Source: Modicisalibacter xianhensis
GTDB taxonomy: Bacteria; Pseudomonadota; Gammaproteobacteria; Pseudomonadales; Halomonadaceae
Direction: 5' to 3'
Assembly (NCBI RefSeq): GCF_900113605.1
Contig: NZ_FOPY01000004.1
Span: 248,001 to 312,000, forward strand
DNA length: 64,000 nt
Position 1 is the first letter of the stretch. Each line of letters opens with the position of its first letter. The notes beneath the pieces were generated by a model. It saw only the letters and a list, made by a program, of their open reading frames with translations. It ran no database searches and was not told where the DNA came from. A program made the position numbers and the translations under genes. This document shows, piece by piece, positions 8,285 to 16,578 of this stretch.

Positions 8285-10189
8285 TCAGAAGTTGAAGCCG
8301 GCACTCAGTTGCACATGCGTTGCCGCCTCACCCCAACCCTGCACGCCACCTCCTGCCTGCACGGTGAAATCGCCTAGTCGCAGACGCAGCCCCGTATCGA
8401 GGCGAAGATAGTTTTCGTTCTCGCGCTTACGGTCTTCACCTGACCAGCGGTTGGTCGGCAGCGCTGCCAACCTGACCTCGGCACCTTCGCGAGTCTCGTC
8501 GAGATAACGCCCTCCCGCCACTTCGGCAAAGAAGCCCAGGCCACCCAGCGGCGCCCGGTCTACCAGGAAACCGATTTCCGCCTGCCGGTCGGTCACGGAC
8601 TGGCCGGAAACCAGCAAGGCATTGGCCGCCGAGCCTTGCTCACGGTAGCCCTCGACATCGGCCTCGATATGCCGATAACCAATGAACGGGGCGTTGTACC
8701 AGGGGGAGTCGCTGTCGGTCAGGCGATAGTCGAGTCGCAGGTCGCCTGCCCAGCCATCGCCCTCGGTAGCGCCCTCAAGTGTCCTGCTAGCCAGCCCCAG
8801 CACGACCCGCCGCTGCAGGTCGAGGTCAAAGCTTCCCCGGCTGGCAATTGCCTGCACTCCGAGACGACCAACCTGCTGGCGCGTGAACAGGCTGAAGACT
8901 TGGCCGTCGAGTTCGGTATCCATGGGAGCGTCAAGCGAGGCTTCGCGTTGGGCGACAGCCATTCCCAGCCACCCTCGCCCGACCGGGACGACAGCCCCGA
9001 CGGCTGCAGCACGATGCGTCGCCTCGAGCCTGGGGTCGTCGACATAACCACGGTTATCGTCCCAGTGCTGCTCGCCCTGCACGAACAGGCGAACCCCGTC
9101 GCTCTGCTGACCGGGACGCAACTCGCTGGCCATGGCCTGTTGCTGTGCCGCCAGGGAACTTGCAGTCAGTTCTCCGCCCAGTGCCAACCACTGCGGTGCC
9201 GCAATCAATGCATAAGCATAGTCGGCCAATATCTCCTGGCCTGCCGTGGTCGGATGCACCGTGTCATGGAACAGCAGGCGGGAGGGATCCGGCGATCCAG
9301 ACGCCAGTCCATAAGCGGAGGTATCGCAAACGGGGTCACTGAAGCAGACATCGGACAACGGGATATCCGTCGCCAGCCCGAACTCGTCAGGGGATGCTGT
9401 CACCTCATCGAACAGGCCTGCAACATCCAGCCGAATGATATCGATGCGCCCATCGTAGCGGGCCAGACGCTCGCCAAGCGCCTGGTTATACACATCGACC
9501 AGCGCCGAGAATGCGTCCCGCTGGCCGCTCACCAGCCCTGCCGGTGAGTCGCCAACGTCCGGCAGGTTAGAGACCATGATGGTTTGAGCGCCTGCCGCGG
9601 CCAAGGCGTCGATCCCCATGGCCAACGTATCGGCGCTCTCTATCGCATCCGCCGGCTGGGTTACCAGGCCATCGAGAAAATCGTTACCGCCGCCATTGAC
9701 GTAATACAGCGCCTTGGGATCGGCGCGGTCGTTCTCTATCAGGTAGCCATCCCGTGTACGCAGCGTCAATCCCGACCGGCTGACGACAGACCCTTCCACC
9801 TCGGTGATGGAGCCAACGATATCGTCAGTGGTATACCCGCCCGTGGCATAGTTGGTGCCATCCGGTAGCCCCAACTGATCGCGAATGACCGAAGTGGACG
9901 GTAGCAACGGCTCCAGTCCCAGGGCATCGGCCAAGCGTTGGGTACTGACTTCGCCGTAGGGCGAAGGTGCCCGGTACGTAGGTCCCTCCCGGTTGGTGAA
10001 GCGCAGGCTGCCAAGTTCGCCTAGAAGCAGGCGCTCTGGATCGGGAAACTGGCCCGAATCGCTCAGGCTGTCGCCAAATACGACCAGTTGGGAATAGCCA
10101 GTGGCACTCGTCGAAAGCAAGCAGGCCGTCAAAACGACCAGGCCTCGGCGTAACCCGAACAAACGACGAGATACGAGAAAGTCTCTCAT
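8285..10189 (-). CDS. GDSL esterase/lipase autotransporter (EstA-like)
   Basis: A 634-residue secreted protein. A signal peptide (residues 1-32, core RRGLVVLTACLLSTSATG) is followed by a SGNH hydrolase domain (about 33-340): block I is VFGDSLSDSGQ with the nucleophile Ser, block III is GGGNDF, and block V is FHDTVHPT with the catalytic Asp and His. The last 270 residues alternate hydrophobic and polar residues, include many tyrosine and glycine turns, and end in Phe (SAGFNF), as outer-membrane beta barrels do. This is the domain order of Pseudomonas EstA, which displays an esterase on the cell surface. It is monocistronic and converges on purN. Confidence 0.93.
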   Translation of the reverse strand: MRDFLVSRRLFGLRRGLVVLTACLLSTSATGYSQLVVFGDSLSDSGQFPDPERLLLGELGSLRFTNREGPTYRAPSPYGEVSTQRLADALGLEPLLPSTSVIRDQLGLPDGTNYATGGYTTDDIVGSITEVEGSVVSRSGLTLRTRDGYLIENDRADPKALYYVNGGGNDFLDGLVTQPADAIESADTLAMGIDALAAAGAQTIMVSNLPDVGDSPAGLVSGQRDAFSALVDVYNQALGERLARYDGRIDIIRLDVAGLFDEVTASPDEFGLATDIPLSDVCFSDPVCDTSAYGLASGSPDPSRLLFHDTVHPTTAGQEILADYAYALIAAPQWLALGGELTASSLAAQQQAMASELRPGQQSDGVRLFVQGEQHWDDNRGYVDDPRLEATHRAAAVGAVVPVGRGWLGMAVAQREASLDAPMDTELDGQVFSLFTRQQVGRLGVQAIASRGSFDLDLQRRVVLGLASRTLEGATEGDGWAGDLRLDYRLTDSDSPWYNAPFIGYRHIEADVEGYREQGSAANALLVSGQSVTDRQAEIGFLVDRAPLGGLGFFAEVAGGRYLDETREGAEVRLAALPTNRWSGEDRKRENENYLRLDTGLRLRLGDFTVQAGGGVQGWGEAATHVQLSAGFNF

Positions 10190-10310
10190 GCGTCAGCGCC
10201 TCGCAGGATCAGGGGTGTCATGACACCCGACCGCAGCGCCATGCCTTCACAGCGTAGCCGACACTCCCCTGACTTGACGCCAAATGTGCGATTCAGTGGG
10301 CTGAAACGAT

Positions 10311-10337
10311 ACGGCCGAGCCCTGTTGGCTCGGCCGT
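10311..10337 (-). terminator. Terminator candidate after dcd
   Basis: A 10-bp GC-rich stem (10312-10321 with 10327-10336, 5-base loop) starts 26 bp past the dcd stop on the minus strand. The following T-tract is poor, so termination is likely but not certain. Confidence 0.45.
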
Positions 10338-10362
10338 CAATGCCGCTGTCGTCACGCCAGTC

Positions 10363-10929
10363 TCACGCCCTGGGCAGTGTCACGCCCCGCTGCCCCATGT
10401 ACTTCCCGCCACGGTCCTTATAGGACACCTCGCAGATCTCGTCGGACTCGAGGAACAGCATCTGAGCCACCCCTTCGTTGGCATAGATGCGCGCCGGCAA
10501 ATTGGTAGTATTGGAGAACTCCAGCGTGACGTGTCCTTCCCACTCCGGCTCCAGTGGCGTCACGTTGACGATGATGCCACAGCGCGCATAGGTGGACTTG
10601 CCCAGGCAGATGGTCAGAACATTGCGCGGAATGCGGAAATACTCCACCGTACGCGCCAGGGCGAACGAATTGGGCGGGATGACACATGCATCGCCCTTGA
10701 CGTCGACGAAGCTCTTTTCATCGAAGTGCTTGGGATCGACGACCGCCGAGTGAATGTTGGTGAAGACCTTGAACTCGTCGGCACAGCGCACATCGTAACC
10801 GTAGCTCGACGTCCCGTACGAGATCACCCGCTGGCCATTGACGTGACGAACTTGATCGGCCTCGAAGGGCTCGATCATGCCTTCGCGTTCGGCCATGCGG
10901 CGTATCCACCGGTCGGATTTGATGCTCAT
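10363..10929 (-). CDS. dcd: dCTP deaminase
   Basis: A 188-residue enzyme that deaminates dCTP to dUTP, feeding dTMP synthesis. It has the trimeric dUTPase-like fold: [14 protein letters not shown] at the N-terminus, [12 protein letters not shown] in the first third, and [11 protein letters not shown] followed by [15 protein letters not shown] with the catalytic Glu near residue 138. The C-terminal [17 protein letters not shown] closes over the substrate. Length matches E. coli Dcd (193). It lies downstream of the apbC gene on the same strand, but a strong hairpin terminator separates them. Confidence 0.98.
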   Translation of the reverse strand: MSIKSDRWIRRMAEREGMIEPFEADQVRHVNGQRVISYGTSSYGYDVRCADEFKVFTNIHSAVVDPKHFDEKSFVDVKGDACVIPPNSFALARTVEYFRIPRNVLTICLGKSTYARCGIIVNVTPLEPEWEGHVTLEFSNTTNLPARIYANEGVAQMLFLESDEICEVSYKDRGGKYMGQRGVTLPRA

Positions 10930-10954
10930 GGGGCGTCCTTTGGGTTGGCGCAGT

Positions 10955-10984
10955 AAAAAACGGGGCCGTTATGATAACGGCCCC
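10955..10984 (-). terminator. Rho-independent terminator after the apbC-like gene
   Basis: On the minus strand a 9-bp stem (10976-10984 with 10962-10970, GGGGCCGTT type) is followed by six T residues (A run at 10955-10960). It sits 28 bp past the apbC stop and before dcd. Confidence 0.85.
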
Positions 10985-11011
10985 GGTGTCGTTTAATAAA
11001 GACGCCTATGT

Positions 11012-11815
11012 TCAGTCGCTGAAGGAAATGCTCGGCGACTCGTTGGCCTGCCCCTCGACGCCCTCGGCCACAGCACGCGCAATGCTGCGGAAGGTCTCGG
11101 TAATCCCTCCCTCGGGGTCGGCCACGACGGTCGGCTTGCCACCGTCGGCCTGTTCGCGAATCGACAGTTGCAGCGGCAATTGTCCCAGCAGCTGGGTGCC
11201 GTACTGCTCGGCAATACGCTCCCCCCCGCCCTGGCCAAAGATCGGCTCGCTGTGACCGCAGTTCGAGCAGATATGCAGGCTCATGTTCTCGACGACACCC
11301 AGCACCGGCACATTGACCTTGCGGAACATCTCGATGCCCTTGCGGGCGTCCAGCAGGGCAATGTCCTGTGGTGTCGTCACGATGACTGCACCGGAGACCG
11401 GCACCTTCTGCGCCAGGGTCAACTGAATATCCCCGGTGCCTGGCGGCATGTCGATGAACAGGTAGTCGACATCATCCCACACCGTCTGGTTGAGCAACTG
11501 CTGGAATGCCCCTGAAACCATCGGTCCACGCCAGACCATCGGCTCGTTGATGTCGACCATGAAAGCCATCGACATCGCCTGAATGCCATAAGCCGGCAAC
11601 GGGCTGAAGCGGTTCTCCCCAGCCATCTTGGGGCGCACGCCTTCGCCAATGCCCAGCATCTGCGCCTGGCTGGGTCCATAGATATCGGCATCCAGCAGGC
11701 CTACACGGTACCCTTCGGCCGCCATGGCCAAGGCCAGATTGGCCGTCACCGTCGATTTGCCTACGCCTCCCTTGCCGGACGCCACGGCGACGATATGCTT
11801 CACACCCTCGATCAC
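11012..11815 (-). CDS. apbC: Mrp/NBP35-type P-loop ATPase, iron-sulfur carrier
   Basis: A 267-residue member of the ApbC/Mrp family, which binds and transfers [4Fe-4S] clusters to target proteins in the cytoplasm. The deviant Walker A motif SGKGGVGKST is at residues 13-22, DADIYGPSQ follows as the switch region, and IDMPPGTGD is the Walker B segment. The cluster-binding Cys pair is in HICSNCGH. E. coli Mrp has about 100 more residues at the front carrying a MIP18/DUF59 domain; here translation begins at the ATPase domain, so this is the short form. The C-terminus is Ser-rich. Confidence 0.92.
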   Translation of the reverse strand: MIEGVKHIVAVASGKGGVGKSTVTANLALAMAAEGYRVGLLDADIYGPSQAQMLGIGEGVRPKMAGENRFSPLPAYGIQAMSMAFMVDINEPMVWRGPMVSGAFQQLLNQTVWDDVDYLFIDMPPGTGDIQLTLAQKVPVSGAVIVTTPQDIALLDARKGIEMFRKVNVPVLGVVENMSLHICSNCGHSEPIFGQGGGERIAEQYGTQLLGQLPLQLSIREQADGGKPTVVADPEGGITETFRSIARAVAEGVEGQANESPSISFSD

Positions 11816-11900
11816 GGGTTAACTCCTTTGGTACGTTCGCCTCTTGGTATTCCCCGAGTATAACCCTCAACCCGAGGGTAAACCCAAGCGTCGTTGTCGG

Positions 11901-13085
11901 CTATTGTGTCGATGCCAGGGCCCAGGGGTTGTCGGTCAAGGGGAGCGCTCCATCCTCGGTGACGCATACCGTGTCGCTGCAGCCGATTCCCCACTGGCCG
12001 GGAATCCGCAGGCACAACGGCAAGTGAAATACCATGCCGGGCTCGAACACCTTCCCATGTCCGCGGGCAATAAAGCCCGATCCCTCGACCCATGAGGGTG
12101 GAAACTGGGCGCCGACCGTATAACCGAACACGCCGGAAAAGAACGCGTGTTCCTGGAGCGGCGCCAAGGCCTTTTCTGCGGCCTGCGCCGCACTGTCGAA
12201 CGACTCGCCAGGGCGTATGGCGCCAATCAGAGCGTCGTAGATTCGCCGGCAGGTATCGAAGACATGGATCATCTGCGAGGAGGGCTGCCCAGCCACGAGC
12301 GTACGCATCATGGGCGCCGTGTAACGCTGCCAGGCTGCGCCGAACTCGAGGAAGACCGGGTCACCCTCGTTGATGCGACAGCGCTTGTGGTTGAGGTGGA
12401 TCACACTGCTGCGGGGACCGCTGGTCACGATCGGCTGCATGCTCATGAACTCACTACCTGCGGCATGAAGTGCACGTGCCCCTTCGGCAGCCACCTCGGA
12501 GTCCAGCACGCCACTGCCGACGGCATCAGCGGCCGCCTCGATACCCACGCCTGTCAGACGCGCGCTTTCGGCCAGGCAATCCAGTTCTTCTGCCGACTTG
12601 ACGATCTTCACGCCCGGCAGCAAGTCACCGGCATTCAGGAACTCGCAGCCGGCCATGCGCTCCTTAAGTCCTTGAACCAGGCCATGGCGCATTCCACCCT
12701 GCCAGGGATCGATGCCGATGCGCCCATGACAGCCGGTTAGCGCATCCATCAGCGGGTCCAGGACTTCATCGATGTTTTCCCAGCGGTAGCTGCGTATGTC
12801 GTCGATTCGGGTGCAGGCCACTGCTGGCCCAGTTTCGATCGAGGGTACCTGTAGGGTCAGACGATCCTCGGTCAACATTAGCGCCGTATGCACGGACACC
12901 TCGAACGTGCTGTAGCCAGTGAGGTAATAGATATCGGCAGGCGACGTAAGTAGAAGCGCTGTCAGTCCAGCCTCGTTCATGCGCTGGCGAGTCATCTGAC
13001 GTCTTCGCTGCAGTTCGTCTTCGCTGAAGACACATTCCGACCCGGCCAGGCCAGTGAGACGCTCGCGGTAGCTCTCGAAATCCAT
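11901..13085 (-). CDS. M24 (pita-bread) family protein, creatinase-like, metal ligands absent
   Basis: A 394-residue two-domain protein. Residues 1-165 form the creatinase N-terminal domain (ADIYYLTGYSTFEVSVH); residues 170-385 form the pita-bread fold. The five metal ligands of aminopeptidase P are all replaced: the two Asp positions are Glu247 and Ala257, the His is Tyr322, the first Glu position lies in HLPL near residue 355, and the last Glu is Ser370 in GCSDTVCVTEDG. His230 and His233 (IHLNH) are kept where creatinase has its catalytic His. It is therefore probably a metal-free amidinohydrolase or ring-opening hydrolase of the creatinase or ectoine-hydrolase type. No ectoine-degradation neighbours are present, so the substrate is open. 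Confidence 0.75.
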   Translation of the reverse strand: MDFESYRERLTGLAGSECVFSEDELQRRRQMTRQRMNEAGLTALLLTSPADIYYLTGYSTFEVSVHTALMLTEDRLTLQVPSIETGPAVACTRIDDIRSYRWENIDEVLDPLMDALTGCHGRIGIDPWQGGMRHGLVQGLKERMAGCEFLNAGDLLPGVKIVKSAEELDCLAESARLTGVGIEAAADAVGSGVLDSEVAAEGARALHAAGSEFMSMQPIVTSGPRSSVIHLNHKRCRINEGDPVFLEFGAAWQRYTAPMMRTLVAGQPSSQMIHVFDTCRRIYDALIGAIRPGESFDSAAQAAEKALAPLQEHAFFSGVFGYTVGAQFPPSWVEGSGFIARGHGKVFEPGMVFHLPLCLRIPGQWGIGCSDTVCVTEDGALPLTDNPWALASTQ

Positions 13086-13223
13086 GCCGCCCCCTTGAAA
13101 GGAAACCTGATATCAGGGTAGTACGCCCCCTCTCTACATTTCGATACCGAATAGCGGCTCACGCAGCCATTGCGGTTGTCTAGAGTCACAAGACATCGAC
13201 GCATGTCTCAGGGAGGAAATCGC

Positions 13224-14546
13224 ATGACGACGCCACTCGAAAGCATACACAACGTGGCCTTGCCACTTGAAGGCACTCGCAGCGACTACGATGCCCTGCT
13301 GGAGCAGATCGGCGACCGTCCCATCGTATTGTTGGGCGAAGCTTCGCACGGCACACAGGAGTTCTATCGCATGCGGGCCGACATCAGCCGCCGCCTGATC
13401 GAGGAGAAAGGCTTCGAGGCCGTGGTCGTCGAAGCCGACTGGCCCGATGCACTGCGACTCAACCGCTATGCCCGCCATGACAGCGACGACACGTTGATTG
13501 AGGCCTTTGCGGATTTCCAGCGCTTTCCGCAATGGATGTGGCGTAACCATGAAGTGCGCGATTTCCTGGCTTGGCTGCACCAGCACAATGCCGGGCGCGA
13601 CAGGGACCAGCAGGTCGGTTTCCATGGGCTGGACGTATACAGCCTGCATCGCTCGGCCGAGGCGGTGATCGATTATCTGGAAGGCACCGACCCCGCGCAG
13701 GCAAAGCTGGCCCGTGAAGGCTATGCCTGCCTCGATCACACCGACGACCCCTTCCGTTACGGGCGTAATGCTGCCTTCGGCATCAACCAGAGTTGCGAAG
13801 ATGCGGCTGTGCGCCTGTTGGCCGACCTGCTGGAGAAATCGACCCAGTATTTGCGTGAGGATGGTCGTAGTGCGGCCGACGAGCAGTTCTTTGCCGAGCA
13901 GAATGCGCGGGTCGTGATCAATGCCGAGGCCTATTATCGCGCCATGTTCGGCTCACGGGTCGATACCTGGAACCTTCGCGACGACCACATGACCGATACC
14001 CTGGCCGAGTTGCGCCAGCACCTTCGCAACCATGGCGACCAGGGCAAATTGATCGTCTGGGCCCACAATTCCCACCTGGGCGATGCCAGCAGTACCGAAA
14101 TGGGCTGGGCTCGCCATCAGCATAATGTCGGCCAACTGGCTCGGGAGCGCTTTGGCGCCGATAACGTGTTTCTGGTCGGCTTCACCACTCACACCGGCTA
14201 CGTTTCGGCAGCCCAGGATTGGGATGGCCCCGTCGAGCATCGCTGGGTACGTCCGTCGCTCGAGGGTAGTTATGAGCGCCTGTTTCACGAGAGCGGGTTG
14301 GATCGTTTCTACCTGCCGCTCACCGGCGAACGTATCGCGCCGTTACGAGAGATTCGTCTGGAGCGGGCTATTGGAGTCATCTATCGGCCCGAAACGGAGC
14401 GCCAGAGCCATTATTTTCAGGCCTCGCTGCCCAGCCAGTTCGATGCCGTATTCCACCTCGACGAGACGACTGCCGTCGAGCCATTCGAAAAAGGCGAGTT
14501 ATGGCGCCCCGAGGTCATCCCCGACACCTACCCTTTCGGGGTCTGA
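13224..14546 (+). CDS. Erythromycin esterase family protein
   Basis: A 440-residue protein of the EreA/EreB/ChaN-like superfamily. It has the active-site segment LLGEASHGTQEFYRMRADI with the catalytic His, VVVEADWPDA, RNHEVRDFL and the C-terminal VWAHNSHLGDA, all conserved. Only a few relatives hydrolyse macrolides; most, like this chromosomal copy, have no known substrate. Other family members are often fused to a phosphoribosyltransferase; here the domain stands alone. The ATG at 13224 is set by a strong GGGAGG at 13211-13216; an in-frame ATG-less extension upstream is ignored. No resistance context is visible. Confidence 0.85.
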   Translation: MTTPLESIHNVALPLEGTRSDYDALLEQIGDRPIVLLGEASHGTQEFYRMRADISRRLIEEKGFEAVVVEADWPDALRLNRYARHDSDDTLIEAFADFQRFPQWMWRNHEVRDFLAWLHQHNAGRDRDQQVGFHGLDVYSLHRSAEAVIDYLEGTDPAQAKLAREGYACLDHTDDPFRYGRNAAFGINQSCEDAAVRLLADLLEKSTQYLREDGRSAADEQFFAEQNARVVINAEAYYRAMFGSRVDTWNLRDDHMTDTLAELRQHLRNHGDQGKLIVWAHNSHLGDASSTEMGWARHQHNVGQLARERFGADNVFLVGFTTHTGYVSAAQDWDGPVEHRWVRPSLEGSYERLFHESGLDRFYLPLTGERIAPLREIRLERAIGVIYRPETERQSHYFQASLPSQFDAVFHLDETTAVEPFEKGELWRPEVIPDTYPFGV

Positions 14547-14587
14547 CCCATCAGTGCTAACTGAGATGACACTTCTCTGGAACCAAG

Positions 14588-14614
14588 AAAAAGCCGGCCC
14601 ACAGTGGCCGGCTT
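14588..14614 (-). terminator. Terminator after the coiled-coil gene
   Basis: A 9-bp stem, AAGCCGGCC (14591-14599) with GGCCGGCTT (14606-14614), is followed on the minus strand by TTTTT (A run 14588-14592). It lies 28 bp beyond the stop of the coiled-coil gene and 42 bp beyond the convergent esterase gene, so it may serve both. Confidence 0.75.
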
Positions 14615-14641
14615 CATCATGACGAGGCGAATCGTCGCTAG

Positions 14642-15727
14642 TTACTGGCTGGATTGCTCGGAAACGGCACCGCTCGTCCCCCATTGAGCACCGGATTGTT
14701 GACCACTGCCACCTTGGTTGCCGGACTGCTGGTCGCTGCCACCCTGGTTGCTGGACTGCTGGTCACTGCCACCCTGGTTGCTGGACTGCTGGTCACTGCC
14801 ACCTTGGCTCCCGGTCTGTCCCTGGGTCGCGGCCTCGACACTCTGGCTCAGCTCGGACAAGGTGTCCTGCATCGCAGCGATACGGGACAGTTCCTGCTGC
14901 ACGTCGGCAATACGCTCCTGCAAGGCCGACAGTTGCTCGACACGTGCCTGGATCTGGGATTCCAACTGTTGTAGCTGCTGCTCGGCCTGCTGAACCTGTG
15001 ACGCGACCTGCTCCTGCTGCTGCTGAGCTTGGGACAACGCCTGGCGCTCCTGTTCCAGGTTCTCGCGTGTCTGCGCCAGTTGGCCCTCGAGTTCCGCCAA
15101 CTCCGATTCACGCTGAGAAATCTGCTCTTCCAGCGTATTCAGGCGCTCATTGCGGGCGCTCACCTTCTCTTCAAGCTCCGCATATTGGCCTTCGAGCTCG
15201 GCAGTACGATCCTGCACATCCTGCAGTTCGGTTTGCGCATTGCGCAGACGCTCTTCTGCGGCCTGCGCTTGCCCCGAAACCTCGTCAAGGTTGGCCTGGG
15301 CCTGCTGAACCTGGTTCTGCAGGGACTGCAGTTGCTGGTTGGCTTCCTCAACCTGGCCTTGGCGCTCAGACAACTGGCCTTCCGCCTCACCGATCTGGGT
15401 CTGCAGTTCGTTCATCCGGGTTTCGGCATTGCCGATGTTGCTCTGCAGCGAGGCGTATTCGCTCTGTGCGTTCTCGACACTGGAGTAGATCTCTTCGAAC
15501 TCGGCATTCCGATCACGCAAGTTCTGGTTGTCACTCTCCAGCGTGGATATCCGCTCTTCCAGCGAAGCGCGTTGTGTATTCCACTCCTCCTCCTGAGAAC
15601 TGGCACTGGAAGCAATGTATATCGCAACGATCACCGCAATGATGGCCACAATGACGACAGCGCGGACCCGATTGTCCTTGAATGGCTGATTGGAATTATT
15701 GGGCTGGTCCGGCGAGGATTCTGCCAT
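14642..15727 (-). CDS. Membrane-anchored coiled-coil protein with Ser/Gly/Gln repeat tail
   Basis: A 361-residue protein with three parts. Residues 1-28 are polar. Residues 29-50 form a single membrane helix (AVVIVAIIAVIVAIYIASS). Residues 51-295 are an almost unbroken heptad-rich coiled coil full of Gln, Glu and Leu. The last 60 residues are a low-complexity tail made of repeats of SSNQGGSDQQ. By the positive-inside rule the short N-terminus is cytoplasmic and the long coil periplasmic. The ATG at 15727 is preceded by AGGAGA seven bases upstream; the frame is open further but unsupported. No family recognised; the shape suggests a spacer or scaffold. Confidence 0.7.
   Translation of the reverse strand: MAESSPDQPNNSNQPFKDNRVRAVVIVAIIAVIVAIYIASSASSQEEEWNTQRASLEERISTLESDNQNLRDRNAEFEEIYSSVENAQSEYASLQSNIGNAETRMNELQTQIGEAEGQLSERQGQVEEANQQLQSLQNQVQQAQANLDEVSGQAQAAEERLRNAQTELQDVQDRTAELEGQYAELEEKVSARNERLNTLEEQISQRESELAELEGQLAQTRENLEQERQALSQAQQQQEQVASQVQQAEQQLQQLESQIQARVEQLSALQERIADVQQELSRIAAMQDTLSELSQSVEAATQGQTGSQGGSDQQSSNQGGSDQQSSNQGGSDQQSGNQGGSGQQSGAQWGTSGAVSEQSSQ
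14701..14820. repeat. 30-bp tandem repeat, four copies
   Basis: Four consecutive 30-bp units at 14701, 14731, 14761 and 14791. The two central copies differ at one base; the outer copies have a few changes. They encode the ten-residue repeat in the tail of the coiled-coil protein. Copy number is a natural site for slippage. Confidence 0.9.
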
Positions 15728-16041
15728 GAAACGTTCTCCTTCAGTTCGACTTGTCGGTGGGCTCCGTGGCCAGGCGAGACCGTGGCATAGGTGCAGGTCG
15801 GCTCTGTACCGACCGCGATCCCGCTCCATACTGGACCATGCCGCCAAGTAAAGTATTGCGTCATGCCGGACCAGACGATGGAAGCGTTCGCGAACGGGTC
15901 TGCAGCACTTTGCAAAGGGTTACTTTTCAGCAGCAAAAAGACGCACTGCCTGGAAACACGGAAAACCCGGTTACAGGGGCTTCGCTTCCCCTTACACAAA
16001 CCTTAGCCTGTCACGGGCCAGGTTCAAGCCGTTGGGCTTAC
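15728..16041. other. Intergenic region between arfB and the coiled-coil gene
   Basis: 314 bp with no convincing gene. It must hold the promoter of the coiled-coil gene on the minus strand. A short GGGG/CCCC hairpin near 15977-15992 has no T-tract. I see no other clear signal. Confidence 0.5.
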
Positions 16042-16455
16042 TCAATGGTCGATCTTGCGCCGCAACGACTTGCGCTCACCCTTGCGCGCCTTGCTTTCCA
16101 GGCGACGTCGCTTGGCTGCACGGGTAGGCTTGGTCGGAATGCGCTTCTTTCGCTCACGGGTCACTTTCACCAGTAACTCGCGCAGGCGTTCCAGCGCATC
16201 CTCACGGTTCCTTTCCTGGGTGCGATAGGCCTGTGCCTTGATGATCAGGACACCCTCCTTGGTGATGCGCTGGTCGTTCAGTGCCGCCAGGCGTTGCTTG
16301 TACTTTTCCGGCAACGAGGACGCAGCGATATCGAAGCGCAGATGTACCGCCGAAGATACCTTGTTGACGTTCTGGCCGCCGGCGCCCTGTGCACGCACGG
16401 CATGCATCTCGATCTCGTGGTCGGGAATGGCAATTTTCCGTGATACCTGCAGCAT
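16042..16455 (-). CDS. arfB: Alternative ribosome-rescue factor ArfB (YaeJ)
   Basis: A 137-residue peptidyl-tRNA hydrolase that frees ribosomes stalled at the end of broken mRNAs. The catalytic GGQ lies in RAQGAGGQNVNKVSSAVHLRFDI, and the tail is very basic (RKKRIPTKPTRAAKRRR), matching the segment that enters the empty mRNA channel. Release factors 1 and 2 share GGQ but are much longer and have a codon-recognition domain, absent here. The ATG at 16453-16455 starts MLQVSRKIAIP, the family start; GAGGAG lies about nine bases upstream. It diverges from the cyclase gene. Confidence 0.95.
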   Translation of the reverse strand: MLQVSRKIAIPDHEIEMHAVRAQGAGGQNVNKVSSAVHLRFDIAASSLPEKYKQRLAALNDQRITKEGVLIIKAQAYRTQERNREDALERLRELLVKVTRERKKRIPTKPTRAAKRRRLESKARKGERKSLRRKIDH

Positions 16456-16578
16456 CCTGCCTGACTCCTCAGTATGATTTGCCAACCTGCAATGACAGAT
16501 GTCATCGGCGCCACTTGCCTGCCCCGAAAGCACCTTGTCAGGCTTGGCTCAAGGTCTCGAGCGTTGAACGATGAAGCC

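Noticed and set aside
11901..13085. Naming the M24 protein as ectoine hydrolase DoeA
   Set aside because: Fold and missing metal ligands agree, but no doeB, doeC or doeD neighbours are present and I cannot align it to DoeA here.
13224..14546. Macrolide resistance gene
   Set aside because: The erythromycin-esterase fold is broad, the gene sits among housekeeping genes and shows no sign of mobility.
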